Assembly: GCF_001447995.1 (NCBI RefSeq)
Contig: NZ_LDPE01000005.1
Coordinates: 62,001 to 126,000, forward strand
Direction: 5' to 3'
Source of the DNA: Maribacter dokdonensis DSW-8
GTDB taxonomy: Bacteria > Bacteroidota > Bacteroidia > Flavobacteriales > Flavobacteriaceae
DNA: 64,000 nucleotides
Below, one piece after another: positions 37,923-47,471 of the stretch. The notes beneath the pieces are model-generated. The model saw only the letters and a list, made by a program, of their open reading frames with translations, was not told the origin of the DNA and searched no databases. The position numbers were made by a program, and so were the translations under genes. Numbering within the stretch: the stretch's first letter is position 1; every line of letters starts with the position of its first letter.

Positions 37923-38720
37923 ATGAACGCACACGAAATAGATTACGAGATTTTTGGAGAAGAAATGCAATATGTTGAAATAGAGTTAGATCCGCAAGAG
38001 GCAGTAGTAGCCGAAGCAGGAAGCTTTATGATGATGGATACCGATATTAAAATGAATACCATTTTTGGTGATGGTAGCAATCAAGATAATAGTGTTCTTG
38101 GTAAAATTTTCTCGGCAGGTAAACGTATGCTTACGGGAGAAAGTCTATTTATGACGGCATTTTTAAATATTGGTCAAGGTAAAAAACAGGTAAGTTTTGC
38201 CTCTCCATATCCGGGTAAAATTTTGCCAATTGACCTTTCTGAAATGGGCGGACGCTTTATTTGTCAGAAAGATGCCTTTTTATGTGCTGCAAAGGGTGTA
38301 TCTGTCGGTATTGAATTTTCTAAGAGATTAGGTCGTGGACTTTTTGGAGGTGAAGGTTTTATTATGCAAAAACTTGAAGGAGACGGAATGTCCTTTATAC
38401 ATGCAGGTGGTACGTTGGCAAAGAAAACCCTTGGTCCTGGTGAGGTACTAAAAGTAGATACGGGATGTATTGTTGGCTTTACAAAAGATGTGGACTATGA
38501 TATAGAATTCGTTGGTGGTATTCGTAATACGGTTTTTGGTGGTGAAGGTTTATTCTTCGCAACCCTTCGCGGACCCGGCACAGTCTATATTCAGTCCTTA
38601 CCTTTCAGTCGTTTAGCAGGTAGAGTTCTAGCTTCTATACCAAGAGGAGGAAAAGATAAAGGAGAAGGTAGTATTCTTGGGACTTTAGGAGATATTGTTG
38701 GTGGTGATAACAGGTTTTAA
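37923..38720 (+). CDS. AIM24/TIGR00266 family protein
   Basis: A 265-residue soluble protein of the AIM24 (TIGR00266) family, which folds as a beta-prism-like double beta-helix. Motifs: VEIELDPQEAVVAEAGSFM at the N-terminus, the glycine-rich FGGEGFIMQKLEGDG and VFGGEGLFFATLRGPG, and PFSRLAGRV near the end. The mitochondrial homologue influences inner-membrane organisation; the bacterial role is unknown. Standard length. Confidence 0.92.
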   Translation: MNAHEIDYEIFGEEMQYVEIELDPQEAVVAEAGSFMMMDTDIKMNTIFGDGSNQDNSVLGKIFSAGKRMLTGESLFMTAFLNIGQGKKQVSFASPYPGKILPIDLSEMGGRFICQKDAFLCAAKGVSVGIEFSKRLGRGLFGGEGFIMQKLEGDGMSFIHAGGTLAKKTLGPGEVLKVDTGCIVGFTKDVDYDIEFVGGIRNTVFGGEGLFFATLRGPGTVYIQSLPFSRLAGRVLASIPRGGKDKGEGSILGTLGDIVGGDNRF

Positions 38721-38734
38721 GAATTATGGACAAG

Positions 38735-38999
38735 GTACAAGGTACAAAGAACAGAGTATTAAGTAGATAGTACTAAGTATTAAGAAAAAGAGTATGGACT
38801 AATTTATGAGGATATTTTGTAAAGTTCTGATGTATTATGTTTGAATAGGAAGTATGAAGCTCTAATTTGGATGTAAATTTGAATTTGAATTTGGACTTGA
38901 ATTTGATTTTTGAGCTTGAGTTTGTATTTTAATTTTCCAAGAACCAACAAGTAGCAACCAACAACCAACAACCAGCAACGATCAACGATCAACGAGTAT
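38735..38999. repeat. Low-complexity intergenic repeats
   Basis: The gap before the DUF2461 gene is made of short iterated words: ACAAGGTACAAGGTACAAAG and AGTATTAAG/AGTACTAAG at 38740-38785, TTGAATTTGAATTTGGACTT at about 38879, and CAACCAACAACC / GATCAACGATCAACGA words at 38955-38996. No ORF with support lies here. I recall similar AACAACCAAC-type filler in flavobacterial genomes. Confidence 0.6.
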
Positions 39000-39653
39000 A
39001 TGAGTTTCAAAAATCAGATAGACTTCTTAAAAGAATTACAGCAAAACAATTCAAAGGAATGGATGGATGCCAATCGTAAATGGTACAAACAGGTACGGGA
39101 TGAATATATAGACTGGTTAAATAGTATGAATAGGAGACTATCGGATATTGATGACGAGTACTATGATACTCCAGGTAAAAAGGGAATAAATCGTATCAAT
39201 AATAATCTTATGTTTCATCCCAATAAACCTATTTATAAAGACCATTTAGGAGCGGGGTTTGACAAGAAACCAAAAACTGCCGATTTCTATTTTGAGTTGG
39301 GTATAGACCGTTGCATTTTTGCGGGAGGATTATGGAGACCGGAGCCAAAAGTATTGCGTAGTGTTCGTGAAGCCATTGATTATGATGGAGAAGAATTGGT
39401 GAAAATATTAAATAAGAAATCTTTTAAAACCCGTTTTGGTGACCTCTATGAAGATGCTAAACTGACCAATGCACCTAAGGGGTTCGCCAAAGATCATAAA
39501 CATATAGAATTGCTTAAAAACAAAACCTTTGCCGTATTCCAAGAGTTTAGTACTAAGGAAACCAACAAAGCTAAGTTTGATGATGAATTAATAGCAGCTT
39601 ATAAAGAAATGCTACCATTTAGGCGTTATTTGAATAAGGCCATTACCGTGTAA
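39000..39653 (+). CDS. DUF2461 family protein
   Basis: A 217-residue DUF2461 (TIGR02453) protein. The pattern FLKELQQNNSKEWMDANRKW, followed by NRINNNLMFHPNKPIYKDH, FYFELGIDRCIFAGGLWRP and the C-terminal LPFRRYLNKAI, is diagnostic. Function is unknown across the family. The stop codon abuts the stop of the convergent M81 gene (39654). Confidence 0.92.
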   Translation: MSFKNQIDFLKELQQNNSKEWMDANRKWYKQVRDEYIDWLNSMNRRLSDIDDEYYDTPGKKGINRINNNLMFHPNKPIYKDHLGAGFDKKPKTADFYFELGIDRCIFAGGLWRPEPKVLRSVREAIDYDGEELVKILNKKSFKTRFGDLYEDAKLTNAPKGFAKDHKHIELLKNKTFAVFQEFSTKETNKAKFDDELIAAYKEMLPFRRYLNKAITV

Positions 39654-41228
39654 TTATTTCGCATCCGCTGCCGGAATCCACTTAGGTTTTAAATCAGGCT
39701 GTGCCATAGTGCTATCCAATGGAAACATAGGCCTTTTAATTCTCTTATAACCTAATCTATTTAAATCTTGGTCCACTCCGCCAGGAGTAAGTGCCATGGT
39801 CCAATCGCCACGCATATCATAAAGTTCAGGGACCAAGTAGCCAATTTTTACGACTACAATATCAGTGTTTTTAGGGTCCAAACCTAAATTGGTAAAATCA
39901 CTTAAAAGATGGTAGGGTTTGCGTTTTTTGGTCACGATGACATCAATATTACCAACCTTAACAACTACTTCTATCTCAGCGTTTACATCACCTTCTTTAA
40001 TAGCGGTAACGGTACCTTCTAACGTTAGGGGTCCTGCAAATCTATCATCGACGGCAGCGCCTGCTTCAGCTTTAATTTTACCACCAATTCCTATTTCTAA
40101 CGCCTTTTCTACAAACTCAGGTCCTGGTATAGATGCATAAATAAGAGAGGTTCCGTTTTTAGACTTAAATTCCGGTCTGACCAAAAGCTCTTTCAATGTC
40201 CAAGTTACATCACCTGCACCACCAGCAGTAGGGTTATCGCCCATATCACTGATCATGTAAGGTTTCTTTTCACTGGCCAAAGCAAGTTTTAAGCTTTCGT
40301 CTAGCGTGGTAGTAGGTGCAACAAATTCAAATTCGTTACGCACATCCCAAAAATTTTGTGCCAATTTCTCTGCTCCTTCGGCAACTTTTTCCTTATCATC
40401 TCCGGTCACCATAACAACGGCGTGGTTACGGGGTTCATCTGCCCAGGCATAGCCGATCCATATGGCGGCATCAATAACACCTTCTTGATTGGCAACGGTA
40501 GGAACTTTTTCGTATAAACTCTTACCGGGCTCTATACGCGTACTTGTTTTTTCTCCGGGTAATAAAATAGGTACAGGTACCCAAGCCTTAAAGGCGGGTT
40601 TACCTTTGCCACTTTCAAGTCGGTCAATTAAATTAGTAACCGCTCTTCTTTTAGATTCAATAGCATCTTCATGCGGTGCCATACGGTAGCACGTTATTAA
40701 ATCGGTATGTTTTGCCAATCGTTCAGATACGTTACCGTGCAAATCCATAGATGTAGAAATAAGTACACCATCACCTATTACTTCACGAATACGCATTATA
40801 AGGTCACCTTCAGGATCATCTAACCCAACCACGCTCATTGCGCCATGTATGTCAAAAAAGAGTCCGTCATATGGTTTGTTTTCTTCTAGCATTTTCAAAC
40901 TTTTGCCAACCAAAGATTCGTAGGCTTCTCGCGTTACCGTTCCACCCGGTAGCGATTTCCCCACAAGTGTTGGTACCCATTGCGCTCTTTTTCTATTTAT
41001 AGAATCTGGCTGTAAAAAGGGATATCTTGTAAAAACCGAATCACCTACTTTAGCATGAAAGGCTTCCTCCGTAGAAAGGGCAGGTGAAAAGGTGCTACTT
41101 TCAATGCCCAAACCGGCAATGGCAATCTTAGGTAAGTTTTTAGTTTCAGTATCTTTTTTTTCTTTATTGCAAGAAGTAGCTAAGCTAAGTAACAGAACAG
41201 CGTAAAGGTATAAATGCTTCAAAATCAA
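39654..41228 (-). CDS. M81 family metallopeptidase (MlrC-like) lipoprotein
   Basis: A 524-residue lipoprotein (lipobox LATSC) of the M81/microcystinase C family. Metal-site motifs: GIESSTFSPALS, FFDIHGAMSVVG, STSMDLHGNVSERL and CYRMAPHEDAIESKRRA; further conserved ISDMGDNPTAGGAGDVT. MlrC of sphingomonads cleaves linear peptides; the substrate here is unknown. The lipid anchor suggests action in the periplasm or at the cell surface. It is monocistronic and convergent with the DUF2461 gene. Confidence 0.92.
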   Translation of the reverse strand: MILKHLYLYAVLLLSLATSCNKEKKDTETKNLPKIAIAGLGIESSTFSPALSTEEAFHAKVGDSVFTRYPFLQPDSINRKRAQWVPTLVGKSLPGGTVTREAYESLVGKSLKMLEENKPYDGLFFDIHGAMSVVGLDDPEGDLIMRIREVIGDGVLISTSMDLHGNVSERLAKHTDLITCYRMAPHEDAIESKRRAVTNLIDRLESGKGKPAFKAWVPVPILLPGEKTSTRIEPGKSLYEKVPTVANQEGVIDAAIWIGYAWADEPRNHAVVMVTGDDKEKVAEGAEKLAQNFWDVRNEFEFVAPTTTLDESLKLALASEKKPYMISDMGDNPTAGGAGDVTWTLKELLVRPEFKSKNGTSLIYASIPGPEFVEKALEIGIGGKIKAEAGAAVDDRFAGPLTLEGTVTAIKEGDVNAEIEVVVKVGNIDVIVTKKRKPYHLLSDFTNLGLDPKNTDIVVVKIGYLVPELYDMRGDWTMALTPGGVDQDLNRLGYKRIKRPMFPLDSTMAQPDLKPKWIPAADAK

Positions 41229-41404
41229 AGGTTGTTTGGTTTGTCATGAAAAGATACTGGTTCATAGGGCATATTAACAAGAGTTTTTGCTAAATAACCT
41301 TTTCTAAGCTATTAATGTAAGTATTGGAAAGACCTAGTTTATTTCTTCACATTTTAAAACGTACTGCTTTATCTTTATAATCGCAATTTAAAACGGCTAT
41401 TGAT

Positions 41405-41986
41405 TTGAAAAATGGAGGCATAAAGAATGTAAAAAGAGAAATACTTTCTGATAATTGGTATATTTTAAATAAATACACCTATGACTACCAAAAGCCAGAT
41501 GGTAGTTGGGAAACCCAGGAAAGAGAGGCTTATGATAGGGGTAATGGTGCTGCCATTTTACTGTATAACTCTAAAAAAAAGACTGTGGTTCTTACCAGGC
41601 AATTTAGAATGCCTACCTATGTTAATGGTAATAAAGACGGAATGATGATCGAAGTTTGTGCCGGGCTTTTAGATGGCGATAACCCTGCAGATTGTGTACG
41701 AAAGGAAACTGAGGAAGAAACCGGATATAAGATCAATAATGTGGAAAAAGTTTTTCAAACCTACATGTCGCCCGGTTCAGTTACCGAAGAGCTGTTTCTT
41801 TTTGTGGGAGAATATGATGATAGTATGAAGGTAAGTGATGGTGGTGGCGCAGAAGATGAAACCGAAAACATTGAAGTCTTAGAATTGAATTTTGATGAAG
41901 CTATCACCATGGTTTCAAAGGGGGAAATTAAGGATGCCAAGACAATTATGTTATTACAATATGCAAAATTGAATGGGTTAGTTTAG
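41405..41986 (+). CDS. nudK: NUDIX hydrolase, GDP-mannose pyrophosphatase type
   Basis: A 193-residue NUDIX enzyme. The box reads GLLDGDNPADCVRKETEEET, with the catalytic RKETEEETGY. The preceding VLTRQFRMPTYVNG and following TYMSPGSVTEELFLFVGEY match the NudK/ADP-sugar pyrophosphatase group. The N-terminal start is TTG at 41405, the only one that keeps the IKNVKREILSDNWY strand. It hydrolyses GDP-mannose or related sugar nucleotides; the exact substrate is inferred from family. msrA follows 23 bp later on the same strand. Confidence 0.87.
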   Translation: MKNGGIKNVKREILSDNWYILNKYTYDYQKPDGSWETQEREAYDRGNGAAILLYNSKKKTVVLTRQFRMPTYVNGNKDGMMIEVCAGLLDGDNPADCVRKETEEETGYKINNVEKVFQTYMSPGSVTEELFLFVGEYDDSMKVSDGGGAEDETENIEVLELNFDEAITMVSKGEIKDAKTIMLLQYAKLNGLV

Positions 41987-42009
41987 GCACGGTTTATCGA
42001 CAAATAGGT

Positions 42010-42510
42010 ATGCAAAATCTCTTTAAAATAGGGTTTGGTGGTGGTTGCCATTGGTGCACAGAGGCCGTTTTTATGGCTTTAAAAGATGTACATAAGGTAG
42101 AACAGGGTTTTATAGCACCTAAAGAAGATCCTGAAAATTTTTCAGAAGCTGTAATTGTGTACTATTATCCTAATTTAATAGCGCTAAAAGATTTAGTTGC
42201 CATTCATTTAGATACTCATAGAAGTACCCAGAATCATTCAATGCGCCATAAGTATAGGTCTGGTATTTATTATTTTATGAATAATGAACAAGCTGTTTTG
42301 AAAGAGCTATTGTCAGCGTTACAATTGGAATTTAAAGAGCCGATTATTACAGGGATATTACCATTTGGGGCATTTAATGCCTCAGAAGAACGATTTCAAA
42401 ATTACTATTTTAAAGATACCGAAAAGCCATTTTGCAAAACACACATTACGCCAAAAATGCAATTACTTAAAGAGAAATATGCAAAACATGTATCAACAGA
42501 TGTTTTATGA
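42010..42510 (+). CDS. msrA: Peptide methionine sulfoxide reductase MsrA
   Basis: A 166-residue MsrA with the catalytic motif GGGCHWCTEAVF (common form GCFWCTE) near residue 13. It reduces the S-epimer of methionine sulfoxide in proteins. Other conserved stretches are VEQGFIAP, LIALKDLVAIHLDTHRSTQN (usual FWxxHDPTTxNRQ) and HSMRHKYRSGIYY (usual DxGxQYRSxI), so this copy is slightly divergent. The TGA is directly followed by the stop of the convergent carboxypeptidase gene (TGATCA). Confidence 0.88.
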   Translation: MQNLFKIGFGGGCHWCTEAVFMALKDVHKVEQGFIAPKEDPENFSEAVIVYYYPNLIALKDLVAIHLDTHRSTQNHSMRHKYRSGIYYFMNNEQAVLKELLSALQLEFKEPIITGILPFGAFNASEERFQNYYFKDTEKPFCKTHITPKMQLLKEKYAKHVSTDVL

Positions 42511-43779
42511 TCAATAGTTGTCCCTTAGTGTTTGTAGCATAAGTTCAAGTTGGGTTCTTTCGTCACTGGTAGCGTTTTTATAATGGTTATTCATAAAACT
42601 GAAGATAAGCGTTTTACCAGATTTTGTCAGTAAATAACCGCTTAAGCAGTAATTGTTGCTTAAACTGCCCGATTTGGCAAAAATATACGGTTGGTCTACA
42701 CCTTTAAATCTATTCTTGAGGGTTCCTGATAATCCACCGGCAGGAAAAATGGAATATAATCGTTCTTTGGGTACAAGAACAAATAATTCGTTTAAAACGT
42801 GCACCATATTTTGTGGGGTAAACAGATTGTAGCGAGATAAACCTGAGCCGTCTACCCATCTTGGAGTTTGCGTTAATTGGTTTAATTCATGTTCTAGGAT
42901 ATATTCTCTAGCTAAATCACTATTCAAAGTATCCTTTAATGTAGAGGCAGCTAGAACCAATAATTGTTCTGCAATGAAATTATCACTTTCATGCATCATT
43001 CTAATGTAGAGTGAATCTGCCTGAATTCCAGGTAAAGTTTGTTTTGTTCCAATGGGCATTTTAGACCTGTTAAAAATAGGCTTGTTCAATGCTTGCTCTA
43101 AAATGGCTTTTGTGTTGAGGGTGTTTATAATAAAAGGTATTTCTAAAGTGTCAGCATAATTGGGTGGGTAAAAAAATAGGTTCGAAGTCTCCTTACGGTT
43201 TTTGGTATTTCTAATTTGTAAAATACTATCCTTAAAGTATGTAGGCGAAACCAAAAGTGATGTATTCTTGTACATCATTACCACATTGCCATACAGCGGA
43301 AAAGCGTTGCGCTCAGGTGAATAATAATACTGATAATCGTCCCATGCCCAACCTGGTCCAAATTTGGTATCCATGAAATTATCTGTTGCGAATACTAAAT
43401 TCCTTTTACTTTTTAGAAATTTAAATGCGGTAGAATCTTTTAGATAAGGATGTAGGAATGATGGGTCGCCTGTGCCTTCAAAATACAAGGTGTCATTACG
43501 ATCAATATATTGCAATGCAGGTATTTGGTCCGGGAGTGTTTTTATAGCGGTAAAAAGTGTGAAAATTTTGGTGTTGCTCGCAGGGGTAAAATACTTATGA
43601 TCATTAAGGTTATAAATGGTGTCTTTAGAATTTGCATCAATTACTAAAACACCTGTGAACTGATTTTCATAAAAAGCGGATGTTAGACGTTGGTCTAAAT
43701 TTTTCTTAATGAGAGATTTTTTTGAACCACAAGAGGATACAAGAAAAATAAGTACAATAATTAAAACCAAGTTTTTCAT
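42511..43779 (-). CDS. D-Ala-D-Ala carboxypeptidase, PBP4/S13-like lipoprotein
   Basis: A 422-residue lipoprotein from ATG 43779 (signal with lipobox LVSSC); an upstream ATG at 43818 would add 13 residues before the signal. Penicillin-binding motifs: S-x-x-K as ASNTKIF, S-x-N as ESDNFIAE, and KSG as FAKSGSLSNN. This fits peptidase family S13 (DacB/PBP4), which trims or cleaves peptidoglycan peptides in the periplasm. WVDGSGLSRYNL is also typical. Confidence 0.92.
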   Translation of the reverse strand: MKNLVLIIVLIFLVSSCGSKKSLIKKNLDQRLTSAFYENQFTGVLVIDANSKDTIYNLNDHKYFTPASNTKIFTLFTAIKTLPDQIPALQYIDRNDTLYFEGTGDPSFLHPYLKDSTAFKFLKSKRNLVFATDNFMDTKFGPGWAWDDYQYYYSPERNAFPLYGNVVMMYKNTSLLVSPTYFKDSILQIRNTKNRKETSNLFFYPPNYADTLEIPFIINTLNTKAILEQALNKPIFNRSKMPIGTKQTLPGIQADSLYIRMMHESDNFIAEQLLVLAASTLKDTLNSDLAREYILEHELNQLTQTPRWVDGSGLSRYNLFTPQNMVHVLNELFVLVPKERLYSIFPAGGLSGTLKNRFKGVDQPYIFAKSGSLSNNYCLSGYLLTKSGKTLIFSFMNNHYKNATSDERTQLELMLQTLRDNY

Positions 43780-43924
43780 GAATTCGAAAGTACAAAATAG
43801 AAATCTTATGATACCCATAAAATTTTAACACGAAGAGTATTACTTTAACTTTTTGTATACAATATTAATTCTGTATTTCTGTTTACCTTTATGCAACAAC
43901 AAAACCTATTAATCTAACAACAAA

Positions 43925-44122
43925 ATGTCTAAGTCTATGCTAGAGTATAGTAAAACAGTACTTAAAAAGGTTAGTTTTGATACCTTGCTTTTTTGTAAGG
44001 AGTTAAAGAAAGCCTTAAAGACGTTATTACCTGAAGAGGTAGAAGAATTGAAAATCTGGTTAGAAAGTTTCATAACGGATAAACCAGAGTTAAAACAAAG
44101 TTTAGTTTATTTAAAAGCATAA
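43925..44122 (+). CDS. Conserved small flavobacterial protein
   Basis: A 65-residue soluble helical protein, MSKSMLEYSKTVLKKVSFDT, then LFCKELKKALKTLLPEEVEE. I recall this pattern as a short protein widely conserved in Flavobacteriia with no known role. It has its own terminator and starts 3 bp after an AT-rich leader, so it looks like an independently expressed gene. Confidence 0.75.
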   Translation: MSKSMLEYSKTVLKKVSFDTLLFCKELKKALKTLLPEEVEELKIWLESFITDKPELKQSLVYLKA

Positions 44123-44125
44123 GTA

Positions 44126-44153
44126 AGAGCCACGTAAAGTGGCTCTTTTTTTT
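44126..44153 (+). terminator. Rho-independent terminator
   Basis: Perfect 8-bp stem AGAGCCAC/GTGGCTCT (44126-44133, 44139-44146), loop GTAAA, followed by TTTTTTT. It ends the small gene at 43925. Confidence 0.92.
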
Positions 44154-44195
44154 TAAGCAACCAATTGGTGTTTTGTGAGTCTTATTTAAAAAAGT

Positions 44196-44618
44196 ATGAT
44201 GATTACTAGAATATTTGTTGCCATTAGTTTGCTCTTTTTAATGCAATGTCAAAATGATGACACGGAATTTGACAATACGCCAGTAGACGATACTAGTTTA
44301 GTGGGAGAGTGGCTTTTGACAGAATCTTACGTAAGTCCTGGTGGAGCTACCGAATGGCAAGATGTTGATGAGGGTTATCGGTATATTTTTGATGAATTCG
44401 GTAATTATGAAAGAACCAACTTTGATAAGGAGACTTTGAATACAGGTAGTTATGAAATAATAGCGCCAGAACTTTATTTGTATTTTATTACCGAAGGGGA
44501 AAAAGATACATTAGGTTTTACGGCAGATTTTAACAGTAGCAAGACTAGCTTAACACTTTCACCTTCTTACCCTGGCATATGCATAGAAGGATGTCTATAC
44601 AGATTTATGAAACAATAA
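44196..44618 (+). CDS. Lipocalin-like lipoprotein
   Basis: A 140-residue lipoprotein (lipobox LFLMQC) with a lipocalin-like domain: SLVGEWLLTESYVSPGG, then YRYIFDEFGNYERT, TGSYEIIAPELYLYF and a two-cysteine C-terminus (GICIEGCLYRF). This matches small lipocalin-type lipoproteins common in Bacteroidota. Ligand unknown. It stands alone after a terminator. Confidence 0.75.
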   Translation: MMITRIFVAISLLFLMQCQNDDTEFDNTPVDDTSLVGEWLLTESYVSPGGATEWQDVDEGYRYIFDEFGNYERTNFDKETLNTGSYEIIAPELYLYFITEGEKDTLGFTADFNSSKTSLTLSPSYPGICIEGCLYRFMKQ

Positions 44619-44716
44619 ATTTATTGGCACCGCCAAAGGGTATAATATCCCGAGGCTTACCTCGAATTTATAAGTTAGTTTCCTTTGAGTGCCTCACGGG
44701 CTTGCCCTGAGGTACT

Positions 44717-45652
44717 TTACTTAGTGAGCGGACTAATAATCTTTACATCTTGAAATGCAATGGCACCGCGAACAATGCCAGTAATAACATCTCTTAAGGC
44801 TTCCGTAATTTGAACTTTAAGTTCCTTTTTATGGTATATTAGACTTACCTCCCTTGCCGGTGATGGGTCCTTAAAATATTTTAAATTCTTTTTCTTTGAA
44901 CTGTCAAGCTCAAGTGTATTTAAATATGGAAGTAATGTCATACCTAAACCTTCATTAGATAAGTTAATAAGTGTTTCAAAACTACCGCTTTGTAGGCTAA
45001 AGTGTTCTCCTCCAATTTTTGGTGCTTTGCACAAATTTAGGACACCTTCCCTAAAACAATGACCATCCTGTAATAACAGTATATCTTCAATATCTAAATC
45101 ATCCGGGGTTATTTTAGTGCTTTTGCCCAAGCGGTGCTCCATAGGAACATAGCCAACAAATGGCTCATAATATAAAGGTCTTTCTGTAATGAAATCTACT
45201 TCTAAAGGTGTTGCTGCAATTGCAGCATCTATGTGGCCATCTTCAATATTTTGAATAAGACTTTCTGTATTTTGTTCTTTGATGATTAGATTTACCTTGG
45301 GATATTTCTGAATAAAATTCTTAAGAAACATAGGCAATAAAGTAGGCATTATCGTTGGGATAATTCCCAGAACATAATCTCCGCCAATATATCCTTTTTC
45401 TTGCTCTACAATATCTTTTATACGTGCAGCCTCATTTACGATATTCTTTGCTTGATCTACAATTTTTTTACCCACTTCAGTAATGGTTATCGGTTTTTTG
45501 CTACGATCAAATAATAGTATATCTAGCTCATCTTCAAGTTTTTGTACCTGCATACTCAATGTAGGTTGTGTTACAAAGCTTTTCTCTGCTGCTAAGGTAA
45601 AATTCTTGTGCTCTGCAACCGCTAGAACATATTGTAATTGAGTAATGGTCAT
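44717..45652 (-). CDS. oxyR: OxyR-type LysR regulator of peroxide response
   Basis: A 311-residue LysR-type regulator. The N-terminal helix-turn-helix region (MTITQLQYVLAVAEHKNFTLA, FVTQPTLSMQVQKLEDEL) is followed by the substrate-binding-like domain. The peroxide-sensing cysteines are Cys199 and Cys208 in DGHCFREGVLNLC, the same positions and spacing as in E. coli OxyR. It therefore likely senses hydrogen peroxide by disulfide formation and activates defence genes. No catalase or Dps gene is adjacent. Confidence 0.94.
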   Translation of the reverse strand: MTITQLQYVLAVAEHKNFTLAAEKSFVTQPTLSMQVQKLEDELDILLFDRSKKPITITEVGKKIVDQAKNIVNEAARIKDIVEQEKGYIGGDYVLGIIPTIMPTLLPMFLKNFIQKYPKVNLIIKEQNTESLIQNIEDGHIDAAIAATPLEVDFITERPLYYEPFVGYVPMEHRLGKSTKITPDDLDIEDILLLQDGHCFREGVLNLCKAPKIGGEHFSLQSGSFETLINLSNEGLGMTLLPYLNTLELDSSKKKNLKYFKDPSPAREVSLIYHKKELKVQITEALRDVITGIVRGAIAFQDVKIISPLTK

Positions 45653-45732
45653 GTGTATAGTTTAAAGCTTTAAAATTACTAAAAACCATTATCATGACCT
45701 ATTACAAGAACTATATGTAAGTTATTTTTATG

Positions 45733-46152
45733 TTAGAAACGCAACCTTAATTCAAGGTCTTCCGTGGAAACCGTAAATTTAGAATCTGCAAATGTCGGTG
45801 GGCCCATGGGCATTGAATTACCGCTCATGGCATAATCTTCCGTTGGCATTCCGTTAGTGGCAAAATCCATTCGGTTATTGTCGTTTTTATCGTGCAATAC
45901 AGAAAATGCATAATCACCAGGTTGAATATTTTCAAAGGTCAATACCAATTCTCCAGCTTCCGCTTTGTCTTTACTTGTTTTTATGCCTTCTGCTTTCATA
46001 AAGGTGTCTTCATTATGAAGTCCGCTTAATACGTGTCCTTCACTGTTTAAAACATTTTCAATAACTACTGTTAATGTAATGCCTTCACTATTTTGAGCAT
46101 TCATGGTTAAACTCATGGCTAATACGATAATAGAGAATAGTAACTTTTTCAT
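45733..46152 (-). CDS. DUF2141 secreted protein
   Basis: A 139-residue exported protein (signal MKKLLFSIIVLAMSLTMNAQ) with a DUF2141 domain: LTVVIENVLNSEGHVLSGL, then IQPGDYAFSVLHDKNDNNRM and the GMPTEDYAMSGN stretch. DUF2141 is a small Ig-like secreted domain of unknown function. It lies 80 bp upstream of oxyR on the same strand and may be transcribed with it. Confidence 0.92.
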   Translation of the reverse strand: MKKLLFSIIVLAMSLTMNAQNSEGITLTVVIENVLNSEGHVLSGLHNEDTFMKAEGIKTSKDKAEAGELVLTFENIQPGDYAFSVLHDKNDNNRMDFATNGMPTEDYAMSGNSMPMGPPTFADSKFTVSTEDLELRLRF

Positions 46153-46289
46153 TTTTAAAGGTTTTAAAGATTAATTGATTACTTCAAAGGTGCTTTAAAC
46201 CTGTATTTTTTGAAAAAGTAGATTACCCAATTGTTTTATTGTAGCACCCAATTGTCGTAATTTAATGCCGATATAAAAATATCAACCAT

Positions 46290-46775
46290 CTAGCGTTTGG
46301 TAATGAGGTAGTCTAATCCAAATTTCCCAGAGCCAAAACCCATAAAAAATAGACCTAAGCAGAAAAACATAAAAGTGGGCATAATGTTCCAAGATTGGTC
46401 CCACGGTCTAAATGCAATAGTAATGAACATTGTTGTAGTAATAAAAAAAGCTGTAATTCTGGTATTAAGACCTAATAACAGTAAAATACCGCCCAATGCT
46501 TCGGTTAAGCCGGCAGACCAAGCAAAAACTTCTGGCATTAAAGAAAATGGTAATCCAAAATCCTTGGTTAATTCTACAAACCAATCTGATACTTCAAATA
46601 ATTGAAGGTTCATTGATTTAGGTGTCCAGGGAGTGCCAAATTTGTTGATGGCAAATACGAATGCGAGAAGATAGCCCGTAAATACCCTTGGAATTAAAAT
46701 GAAGATATTTGGTAAGAGTGCATCTACTTTAAAAGGGACAATCAATCTCTTTAAAGATGTAAGTTGATAAATCAT
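46290..46775 (-). CDS. DoxX family membrane protein
   Basis: A 161-residue membrane protein with four hydrophobic helices in the DoxX arrangement (IFILIPRVFTGYLLAFVFA; SAGLTEALGGILLLLGL; TAFFITTTMFITIAF; MPTFMFFCLGLFFMGFG). DoxX proteins are quinone-related membrane proteins of uncertain role, linked to thiosulfate oxidation in archaea and to oxidative stress in mycobacteria. Location near oxyR fits a stress link, but this is weak. Confidence 0.87.
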   Translation of the reverse strand: MIYQLTSLKRLIVPFKVDALLPNIFILIPRVFTGYLLAFVFAINKFGTPWTPKSMNLQLFEVSDWFVELTKDFGLPFSLMPEVFAWSAGLTEALGGILLLLGLNTRITAFFITTTMFITIAFRPWDQSWNIMPTFMFFCLGLFFMGFGSGKFGLDYLITKR

Positions 46776-46877
46776 ATTGTTGGTGGTTGATTATCTAAAC
46801 TTACCTAAAAATTAGTAAAATAAAAATGACTAAAATCAACGGGGATTAGTTCATAATTTATTATTTTATTTGCTTGC

Positions 46878-47375
46878 CTAAACTATTTTAATACTATCTA
46901 TTTTTAAGGTGAAGTCTTCGGCTACTCCGTTTTTTATTATAATGGCAATTTGAGCCAGAAAATCCCCATGGTAATTTGGCAGTTCTAAGTTATCGCCCCT
47001 AAATACCGCTTCCATTTCTTTAAAAGGTATTTGGATAGTTTGCCAATCTTTGGTAGTCTTAAAACTATAGCTATAAGTATGGCGTTGATGTTCGCCAGAT
47101 TTACATCTAAAGGCATATTTTTTACCATCACCCTTTAATTTGATAACGAAAGATGAGTATTTTTCAACCGATATGCGATTTATATCATGCTTAATTAGGC
47201 AAAATCCGCCATTGTTTTCCAATGATACATGACCACTGAAAACACCGTTACCATCATCATCAATTTGAAGAAGCCCCATGGAAATACCACCCATAACTTC
47301 ATCATTGACCAAATCCCATTGTTTTCGGTTGCTGGTTTTATTGAAATCAAAAATTGTTACTTCTTCACGCATCAT
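46878..47375 (-). CDS. CIA30 family protein
   Basis: A 165-residue protein of the CIA30 family (complex I intermediate-associated protein 30-like, a galactose-binding-like fold). Diagnostic stretches: DFNKTSNRKQWDLVNDEVMG, GGISMGLLQ, VSLENNGGFCLIK, YAFRCKSGEHQRHTYSYSF. Role in bacteria is unknown. Two candidate starts (47375 and 47372) differ by one residue. Confidence 0.9.
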   Translation of the reverse strand: MMREEVTIFDFNKTSNRKQWDLVNDEVMGGISMGLLQIDDDGNGVFSGHVSLENNGGFCLIKHDINRISVEKYSSFVIKLKGDGKKYAFRCKSGEHQRHTYSYSFKTTKDWQTIQIPFKEMEAVFRGDNLELPNYHGDFLAQIAIIIKNGVAEDFTLKIDSIKIV

Positions 47376-47471
47376 AAGATATTTTAAGGGTGTTCAAATT
47401 CAAGTTAAAATTACTTGAAAGGCACAAAGGATGGCAACTCTAAAGGTTTAAATGTTAGCTTGAACACTAAC

